Shown here piece by piece: positions 56,208 through 64,000 of a DNA stretch of 64,000 nucleotides. The notes beneath the pieces are model-generated. The model was not told the DNA's origin. It searched no databases and saw only the letters and a list, made by a program, of their open reading frames with translations. Each line of letters begins with the position of its first letter. The first letter of the stretch is position 1. A program made the position numbers and the translations under genes. The stretch is from Zygnema cylindricum (Eukaryota > Streptophyta > Zygnematophyceae > Zygnematales > Zygnemataceae). Where the stretch lies: NCBI GenBank assembly GCA_037447655.1, contig JBBHKE010001175.1:1-64000 (forward strand), in the 5' to 3' direction.

Positions 56208-58103
56208 TGTTAGGAAATTGGACGAATCGGCGTCGGCTGAAATCCGCCACTAAATGCTTGGTTCGTTTCAGTGCGACATTTATGTTTTGTTTCGTTCGGT
56301 ACTGTACTTGTCTGTTCAATTGTTCAAATCAGACGTTGGATGATTTTGGAAAAATATTGGTTCGCGAAGCGCGATTTGGCTTTCGTGAAATATTACATGT
56401 TCGCGAAGCGTGACGCGATCTTTTCGTCCGCGGGAATATTTTATGTGTACAACCAATCGGCATTACCTTTGTACGACCAATCCTGCTACAATCCTGCAAC
56501 GATCCTGCTACATTGTGTTTCAGTTTACAGAGAGCAGATTTGTCAGAGTAGGGGTAGCTTGGTACTGCAGTCTAAGGCAAGCGCACTCTGCGTGCATTTA
56601 GTCGTTATGTTTAGGGACTCTTGGTGATGTATTGATTTCAGTTGTACTTATTTATTATTAAGGTAGTGAGTATCTAGTGAGAGAGTATAGTTAGGAAACA
56701 TATCATCCATCAAATGTATTGAGTGTGAGCGAGAATAAGTGTTCAATGTGAGTTAGAAATCTGAGTGAGTTAGATTGGTAAGAGTGAGAGATTGTTTTGG
56801 AAAAGCCTCGGCTTAATATATTTATATTTTGTCGATGTGATTTGTTGTTGGGTGATTGAGATTTATTTCTGTGTAAGTTGTTGAAAATCATGTATTTTTT
56901 AGGTCTAAATAGGAAAAAGAAAAAGAGAAAGTCACCAAAGGCAGCCTGCTTCTCGCTCCACTCTCTTGTCCCTATACTTGTTGTAGTTACTGAAGACCGG
57001 AGAGAGAGCTAGAACCATGGCTGCCTATGCTATCCAACGAGACAGAGAATAGGCTAGATACTTAGTCTGTATCAAAAAGTGGCTGGAGACACCAGGATTT
57101 GATCTTGTTACCTACCGTCCGTCAAACTATCTAGTAGCCGATAGCTTTACCCTTTTGTCTATGACAAGTGCTAGAGTGTATAGGGTAAAGTAATTATATA
57201 AATATTGGCGATGCAATATGTTTCATTTAACAAATTACGCGACCGACTACACAGCAATGAATTAGACTGCACGAATTTCGGACCGCACGGAATTTAACGA
57301 AACGACATTTATTTCGACGGCCTGTAATAAATGTCGGTCTTCATCGAACGGTCGTGATAGGAGTCGAGATCGTGGAAAGGGCGTTTTGGCATTTTTGGAC
57401 GTCGCCACTTCGGATAACACGTGGCAACATCATACGGGTTTACAGAATCTCCGGAGCGCAAGATAACAAGTTTAGATGTGACAAATGTCACCAGTATGGA
57501 CATGCCGTACAACTACCGTACAGAAAGTACTTCGGCACTTGTACTTCTATGTACAGTATAGTCCTATCATTGGTCCGTACTTCACTAGAATGGGTTTTAG
57601 AGAGGGAATAAGACGTCACATTTTTCTGGTAGGTAGCCGCCTATATGAGAGAGCACCTTGTATAAAAGGCTAACTTTGAGCAGTCATAACAATAAACTCA
57701 GTTGACCATTTTCAGTGATTATTTCTGTTGTGGACTGAAGGGAGTCTACGCTACACAATGGTATAGTAGGTTAGAGTTTTTGCTTGCCAGGGTGGCGGCA
57801 TTTCTAAGGGAAAGTCAAAGTGGGGGAATGTGTCCAAATACTCATATTCTAACTTTGCATTTCTGTGGGGGAACTGAGCACACAGATTTTCTACTTTCAC
57901 GAGGGTGAATTTTATTGGGATTCTGACTATCAGGGTATCAGTCATTTGGGTTTGTATCAACTTGGATTCGTCACTATCTAGATAAGCTTCTTTTGAGTTG
58001 CTTACTCTGAGGACCAATGGATGTCTCAGAGTTACATAAGTTTGCGTTGTGCATCATCTTGGTTTTGTTGTTTGTGAAGTGAGTCGCTCCCTATTACTTA
58101 ACA
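56208..58103 (+). repeat. middle LTR of element F, split by solo LTR I
   Basis: Starts TGTTAGGAAATTGG after the purine tract and ends TTACTTAACA at 58103. Without the inserted solo LTR and one copy of its target duplication it is about 730 bases, matching the 739-base LTR at 60091-60829. Upstream lies an F 3' internal region and downstream a primer site, so this single LTR serves two internal regions. Confidence 0.85.
56879..58036 (+). mobile_element. solo LTR I (A-related copia family), with target duplication
   Basis: 1158 bases, TGTTGAAAATC to AGAGTTACA, flanked by TAAGT at 56874-56878 and 58037-58041. It aligns loosely with LTR A throughout: the AGGTCTAAATAG start region, AGCTAGAACCATGGCTGCC, the antisense T-arm-like CCAGGATTTGATCTTG (57092-57107), ACACGTGGC (57417-57425), a clean TATAAAAG (about 57660), and a terminal ATG 20 bases before the end (ATGGATGTCTCAGAGTTACA). 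No internal region remains, as expected after LTR-LTR recombination. Confidence 0.88.
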
Positions 58104-58105
58104 TT

Positions 58106-58117
58106 TGGTATCGGAAC
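58106..58117 (+). promoter_or_regulatory. primer-binding site of element F
   Basis: TGGTATCGGAAC starts two bases after the LTR. It resembles the 3'-end initiator-Met tRNA site (TGGTATCAGAGC) and the E site at 37060. Confidence 0.7.
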
Positions 58118-58177
58118 GGGTCTTGCTATTGAATTGATAGAATATTTTGTGAGGAGAAGCTGGCTAGTGTTGCTATT

Positions 58178-59602
58178 ATGGGGACGAAAAAGAAACTTGT
58201 GCACCGAATTTTACTCCTCCACCCGAGCAACGTGACACATCGCCGGAACCAAGTGAGAAAGGCTTCAGTGGCGAACAGTTTGATAAGGTCCTCTCAGTGA
58301 TCCGTTTGGACTGAAATAGAAGGAAACTAATGTTACTGTGACTTTGTCAGAGGAGCAACTTCAAATCTTGTTTGATGGCCTTGTTCGTACTTTTGATGAA
58401 CGGCTCTTGGTTGTTCAAAAGGGCAAGATGTAAGTATTTGGCGATCTAGATCTCGATCCAAATTACGGTGATGATGGTGACTCCGAAGGTGAAGGTAAAA
58501 AGAAAAAGAGGGAGAAAATTCGAAAAGGTAAAAAGAAAATTGATAAAGAAAAAGATTTAGATTTTGGTAATGAGGTCGAAGTTGAGAGGAATATGGTATA
58601 TCCGGAAAAATTGTGTTGTTTAATGGCTCAAATTATGTCGTTTGAAAAAAATATATTAACGGGGAGTTAATCTTAAAAAAATTGTGGAAAATTGTGAATG
58701 GAGAGGAGAGGGAACCGAAAGATCTCTTTAGAAGGAAATTGTGGAAGCGAAAGATATCGCCGCCACTAACGGTTTGATACAAAGTTGCCATGGTTAGGTT
58801 TAAAATCATTTTCTAGCTTATGAAAGTGCTCATGAATGTTGGGTAAGTTTGGAGAATCAATTTGAGAAAAGGCTCGAAAATAAAGGGCAATTTGTGTTCC
58901 AAAAATTCATTCGATTTAGATTCAAGGAAAATGAATCTATCCAGGATGTAGTGAACAAGTTTAATATTCTTGTGGAGCAGCTCACCAATCTTAGACAAAT
59001 GTTAGACGAAGACCACAAGTTGGAATGTTCTTCAACGGTCTTCGCGGGTACCTTCGTACTCTAAGTGACATTATTCAATCAAAGAAAAGGGCTTCGTACA
59101 AGTACACAATGAGTTACTTAAAGAGGGTGGATATGACGAGAGATGGAAAAAGTAGAGGAGCAAAGGAATCAGTTGCATTTGGTGAATCTGCCCCTCTTAA
59201 TGTTGCCACAGATGCGGCTCTAAATTTACTCAATGGAAGAGGGGGTGGTAGATCCTTTAGAGGTAGAGGCGACAGTGGCAGAGGAGGTAGAGGAGGCATG
59301 CATTTTGTAGGTGCTAGCGGCATTCAGGTTGATCCTAATATAACGTGTTATAAATGTCAGAAATTGGGACATTTGTAGCCAAATGTCTGGATTTTCAAAA
59401 GCAATGTTACCTTTGTCATCGATGGGGACATGTTAGTACACAATGTTTTGATAGAAGTGAAGGGAACTTAGACAGAGGGGGAAGAGGCGGTCGTGGTCGT
59501 GGTTCTGGTCGTGGAAATGGTCGAGGAGTAGGCCACGGATATTTTGCTAGCTCGGATGAAGATTCCACCGACATTTTGGTACACAATGCGGTACATTTTT
59601 AA
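58178..59602 (+). pseudogene. gag of non-autonomous element F (broken)
   Basis: Opens near ATGGGGACGAAAAAG. A Lys/Glu-rich N-terminal segment (GEGKKKKREKIRKGKKK, about 58490-58540) is followed by a gag helix region with FRFKENESIQDVVNKFNILV (58915-58975) and LTNLRQMLDEDHKLE, similar to copia-type UBN2 gag. A Gly/Arg-rich basic stretch and two zinc knuckles follow: CYKCQKLGH (59350) and CYLCHRWGHVSTQC (59407-59448), then a GRGRGSGRGNGRG tail and stop. Breaks: several stops in 58310-58800, a shift near 59030 and one near 59375. No protease, integrase or RT follows before the 3' LTR, so the internal region (about 2 kb) encodes gag only. Confidence 0.75.
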
Positions 59603-60090
59603 TTTCGTGTGGAAAACGGCAAAGGGCCAATGAGCGAATTGCCGGTTATGTGTAAGTATGGCCAGACAATAAGGAAAGTGAAAGTGAGGAAAATTATGAG
59701 TGCATGTTTTGAAATTCAATTTGTGAGGAAGTGAGCAGTGAGCAGTCAGTGAGTGAGTAAAATGTGAGAGAGATGTCAGAGAGAGAAATTCCGAAGTGAG
59801 AAGTGAAAATAAAAAGTGAGGTACGGAAGTGAGTGTACGGTTAGTTGTTGAGTAAATTGTGAGAGAGATATCAGAGAGAGAAAGTCCGAAGTGGGAAGTG
59901 AAAATGAAAAGTGAGGTACGGAAGTGAGTGTACGTTTAGTTGTGAATTGTACGGTTAGTTTCGTTACTGAGAACGTTTGGTTATTAGTGTGAGGGTACGG
60001 TTTTACATTTTGTGTACGATTTCCTGTTTGAGAGGGGGCGACAGACATCGGTGTCACGCCTCTAAACGATTCTCCCTATATGAGGGCGAT
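59603..60090 (+). repeat. 3' non-coding region of element F with 95-bp duplication
   Basis: GTGAG/GAGAGA-rich. A block of about 95 bases beginning GTGAGAGAGAT (59764 and 59859) is present twice in tandem. Ends in a weak purine tract TGAGGGCGAT before the LTR. Confidence 0.8.
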
Positions 60091-60829
60091 TGTTAAGATA
60101 TTGGACGAATCGGCGTCGGCCGAAATCTCGCCACTAAATGTTTGGTTCTTTTCAGTGCGACATTTATGTTTTGTTTCGTTCGGTACTGTATTTGTCTGTT
60201 CAATTGTACGAATCGGGCGTTGGACGATTTTGGAAATATGTTGGTTCGCAAAGCGCGATTTGCCGTCCGTGAAATATTACATGTTCGCGAAGCGTGACGT
60301 GATTTTTTCGTCCGCGGGAATATTTTATGTGTACAACCAATCGGCATTACCTTTGTACGACCAATCCTGCTACAATCCTGCAACTATCCTGCCACATTGT
60401 GTTTCAGTTTACAGAGAGCTGATTTGTCAGAGTAGGGGTAGCTTGGTGCTGCAGGCTAAGGCAAGCGCACTTTGCATGCATTTAGTCGTTATGTTTAGGG
60501 ACTTTTTGCGATGTATTGATTTCAGTTGGACCTGTTCTTTATTATGGTAGTTATTATTTAGTGAGTGAGTAGAGTTAGGAAATATATCATCCATCAAATG
60601 TATTGAGTGTGCGTGTGAGTGAGAATAAGTGTTCAATGTGAGTTAGAAATTTGAGTGAGTTAGATTAGTAAGAGTGAGAGATTGTTTTGGAAAAGCCTTG
60701 GCTTAATATATTTATATTTTGTCGATGTGATTTGTTGTCAGGTGATTAAGATTTTTTTAGCTGTAAGTTTCCGCTGTGCATCATCTTGGTTTATTGTTTG
60801 TGAAGTGAGTCAATCCTTGTTAGTTAACA
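60091..60829 (+). repeat. 3' LTR of element F
   Basis: 739 bases with perfect terminal inverted hexamers TGTTAA...TTAACA. Highly similar to 56208-56878 plus 58042-58103. Confidence 0.88.
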
Positions 60830-61246
60830 ATTGTTACATTATACTTATCTAGATAACGAATTGATGTATTAATCATATGATGTTTAAGTAAAAAGAATCT
60901 CGAATATTGGCAAAAAAGCTTTTGATGCATAACACGATTGAAATACCGTTTAGGGAATGTGACAGTATATACGTAAAAGACTGTTTTTTTTAAAACACAG
61001 AAAAACTGCCAAATAACGGCATCGACATTAGAAGTGGATTCCGTTGAGGAGGGAATGTCACTCAGATTTGATTATTGGTCATAAAAATGGGGGGAAATCT
61101 TTTAAACTTGTTCTCATATGCCAAATGTTTACAATATGAACACGGACTATAACGACATCACTATGTGAGTGTGTTGGTAAATAAGTGAAATGTGTTCATT
61201 AACGTTAATGTTTTGTTAGGGTTAGTTCATTAAATCCGAAATAGTA
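60830..61246. other. no gene seen
   Basis: AT-rich flank of element F. TGTTACATTATAC at 60832 resembles the first bases of the E LTR (30344) but the similarity does not continue. Confidence 0.5.
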
Positions 61247-61561
61247 CACCGTGAATCGTTATTAGTGTCAAAGTCACTAATTTGGGTTCTTAAAATTTTG
61301 TTTTTTTTCCTCAAATAGGATAACATGATTTTAGTTTTTCATTGACGTTAATTAAGGTACCATACAAAATAAAATAAAGCTCGAAAGTACAATAAAATAT
61401 AAATAGTGTGGTGTACGATCGATGTCAAATCGTACATAACTGTACCATTTCAATGGAAAATTCACAAAAAATGAATTAAATCCGACGTGCATGCATAGGA
61501 ACGTGTGCTAAAAAATACAGGATTAGTCTGACACGTAAATTAGCATAACATGTACGGATAT
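61247..61561. mobile_element. TA-flanked MITE, copy 3 (truncated by X3)
   Basis: Begins TA then CACCGTGAATCGTTATTAG plus GTGTCAA and aligns with copy 2 for about 315 bases as far as ACATGTACGGATATT. There X3 starts. The right terminus is not in the window. Confidence 0.8.
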
Positions 61562-64000
61562 TCTCATGCCGCATTGTGTCGGGACAAGTATTTTGTTTAT
61601 TTGTAGGAATAATACGGGTTGAAGCTACACTAATTCCGGTTGTGTTAAAATCATGCTTGAATGCAGGATTTATTTTGTACTTACTTCGAAGAGACGCCGG
61701 GAATTCCGTTGGTGACACGGAGATACATATTTGCGTGCGCGATTTCAAGGTGCACGGTTCGAATGGCGTACGCGGATATCGTTTGGAGGTCGTACGATAC
61801 AAGATGAACGAACCTCCATGATATTACATTTGTGCTATTATTTTCGTCTGTACTTTCACTTAAGTTGGAATTTCACGATGTACGGATCGCGTGTACGCGC
61901 AACGTTTGTTGGCGCTTCGATTTTTGGTTCACATTGAAGTCGTGAACCCATGTAGGTTCACGCATACATGTAGTTAGGAAGGGTTTTAATCTGCGGATTG
62001 TGAAAGGCATATGGTCGTGGTCGCTTATTGGCCAGAACCCAAACTAGTCACAAATTCTACAGTGAAATACTCTCACATGATTGGCTAGTTAGCAAATGTA
62101 GAAAGTAGTACTTTGGTTATTTCGTTAGTACTTAAACGATTGCGTTAGGTTTGTACTCTCATAATTTGAGAGTACAGGAATTGGTCGAAAAGGATATAGA
62201 TTTTTCTGTCTTTTTCCCTTGTCTTTTTCCTTAGTCAAATTGTCAGTTTTTTCCCTGCAAGGCTTTTTCTGACTTAGTTTTTTTGAGAGCTCAGCCTTTC
62301 TCTTTCCTCATTAAACTTTCATTGTAAGACCTACAAGTTAATTCACTCGGTTTCGGCCGGAGTCCGCACGGTTTCCCTTAAACAACCTCTTCTAGTTTGG
62401 ATTCTGCCTACTTTCTCAAGCTGTTTCTGAACCTTTGTGGATGCCATTTCTGAATTAGTGTTTGACATTTTGTTGTCTAATTTCTGTGACCTTTGTTGGA
62501 GTTCGCTGGTGGTTTGTTATAATCCGGTTATCTCGGATTCTCTACCATTTTCCATTGCTTGCTTCCCGTTATCATTTTCTGCAATTGGTTATTAGTGTGT
62601 CAAAATCTGGTTTTCTCGGATTTCGTGCAGATTTTTAACGTTGTTTTCTTGTATTTTCTTGTGGCTATTTTTACTCGTTTGTTAGAATTCGGTAATCTCG
62701 GATTTTTTACGTATTTTCAGTGCTTGTTTTCTTGTTGTAATTTTTTGCAATCAGCGTGCCAAGATCCGATTATCTCGGATTCACTGCAGATTTTTATTGT
62801 TGTTTTCTTGCATTTTTCCGGTTTTGTTTTTCTTTATTTGAAATCCTAGACCTAACTCTTGTAAAGAATACGCCCAGATCGTGGAGCCTAGTGGCTACCC
62901 ATCGGCTTAGTATTCCTGTACTCTCAAATTATCATTCTCCTCTCTCTTGTTTTGTGTTTGAAAAAAATCCAAAAAATTGTAATATTTCATTTTCAGTTTT
63001 TGTTGAAAAGAAAAAAAATATTATCTCATTTCCAGTTTTTGTTCTTGGTTTTGTCTTTTCCATTTCCAATCCAATTTACCTTTTATTTTCAGTTTTCATT
63101 CTCAGTTTGGCGTTAGAAATTTAAAAAGAAAAATATATAAATACATTATTTACCATATAAAATCCATTTCTTTCCATTTCTAAATTTTCTTGCACGTATT
63201 TTTAATCAGGTTTTTTCCTTTTGATCCGTATCCTTCCATCGGTTTTAATCCTATCTCTTCTCCACTTGTACTTTCTTTTTCTGTTTTTCCTTTGAAAGAA
63301 AAAATATAAAAATTGATATATATGCAAAATTTACACATTTAAAATACTTTTACTTGTTTGTCCAATTTATTCTTTCGAGAGTTTCCCTCTTACCTATTCT
63401 ATTTCTTTCCTGCATATTTACATCTATATTTTTTGACAATTCAGTTTTGTTGTCAGATTTTAGGATTTGGTCGCAGATTTTAGGGTTTGGTTGCAGATTT
63501 TAGGGTTTGGTTGCAGATTTTAGGGTTAATCTGCCGAATTCGGGTTTGGGATGTCGCTAACCTGATTCTAACTTGCTTTTTGACTTATACTATCTTTTCC
63601 GATACTTTTAGTCTTCCTTGCCCGGTCTCGCACCATACAGAGATCTGCGTGGCCTCACACTTTGGATTCGCTTTCAGTTTTGGTTCGTAATCTGCATTGT
63701 TAAGCCGTGGTGTTTCACACGATTATTTGGAAATTGTGTGGAGGCCCACGCGGTCCTGGGGACATTTGGAGAAGACTCTTGTTGGAGGAAACGTTGGGAG
63801 CGGATTGTGGAGCGGATTCACACTTTGGTGCTCTGCAAAGCCCCAGCTGCGGCTAGCCTTTGATAATCACCAGATTATTAAAGGTGTTCCGTAAGTATTA
63901 CGATGCCCTGTGGGCGCAGGAGCGTGTTAAGATAGTTGGTTGACCGTTTAGAGGGTTCGTGCGTGGATTGGGTTTCGTAGGACCCAATTGTATTGAGCAC
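61562..64000 (+). mobile_element. element X3 (5' domain and leader, runs off window)
   Basis: Starts TCTCATGCCGCATTGTGTCGG, corresponding to TGTCATGCCGCATCGTGTCGG of X1/X2, on the plus strand (opposite orientation to both). It shares blocks such as GAACCCATGTAGGTTCACGC (about 61941), the TATTGGCC region, and GTAGCCACTAGGCTC in reverse complement (62884-62899), ending GGCTTAGTA at 62912. The leader follows, with telomere-like TTTTAGGGTTTGG words at 63440-63545. The minisatellite seen in X1/X2 is almost absent. The gag-protease gene, if present, would lie beyond 64000. Confidence 0.65.
63440..63545 (+). repeat. telomere-like GCAGATTTTAGGGTTTGGTT tandem
   Basis: Four imperfect units of about 23 bases containing TTTTAGGGTTTGG, the counterpart of the CCCTAAA-rich block in the X2 leader (41570-41760, other strand). 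Confidence 0.8.

Overview
This 64-kb window looks like repeat-filled intergenic DNA from a plant (streptophyte) nuclear genome. Three things point that way: interspersed TTTAGGG-type telomere-like words, Ty1/copia and gag-bearing LTR retroelements of plant style, and a primer-binding site that (from memory) matches the anticodon arm of plant initiator-Met tRNA base for base. I cannot name the species. I find no intact host gene. One short stretch (8586-8695) has the form of a signal-peptide exon with splice sites, but nothing around it confirms a gene. A run of ten N marks an assembly gap at 20353-20362.

Layout. 1-12 kb: a poly-C tract, GTAC-rich sequence, a polypyrimidine tract followed by a polypurine tract, a TA-flanked MITE, a SINE-like unit, a decayed minus-strand copia remnant, the candidate exon and a 1.8-kb TTAGATAGATAA satellite with a 383-bp higher-order repeat. 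12-18.5 kb: copia copy A with both LTRs. 18.5-21 kb: MITEs, the gap and a small minus-strand copia fragment. 21-27 kb: copia copy B of the same family, its 3' LTR cut at 27010 by element X1. 27-43.5 kb: X1, internal sequence and LTR of element E, copia element D nested in the E LTR with a 5-bp target duplication, the E primer site and leader, then X2 on the minus strand carrying a gag-protease frame. 43.5-54.5 kb: diverged copia element H, then copia copy C of the A family. 54.5-61 kb: a tandem of gag-only element F, with a solo LTR (I) nested in its middle LTR. 61-64 kb: a MITE cut by X3, which runs off the window.

Main points. (1) The A/B/C family begins its internal region with 15 bases complementary to the initiator-tRNA anticodon arm, the half-tRNA priming known from Drosophila copia, instead of the usual 3'-end site. 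(2) In four related LTR families (A/B, C, H, I) the gag start codon lies inside the LTR, exactly 20 bases before its end. Unrelated element D also starts gag inside its LTR. (3) X is a gag-protease element with no polymerase in the copy seen. It has fixed ends and no recognisable 3' LTR, a CpG-rich 5' domain in three copies, and a long-range inverted repeat whose sequence differs between copies while pairing is kept. All polyproteins here carry stops or frameshifts, so the window is a graveyard of nested elements.
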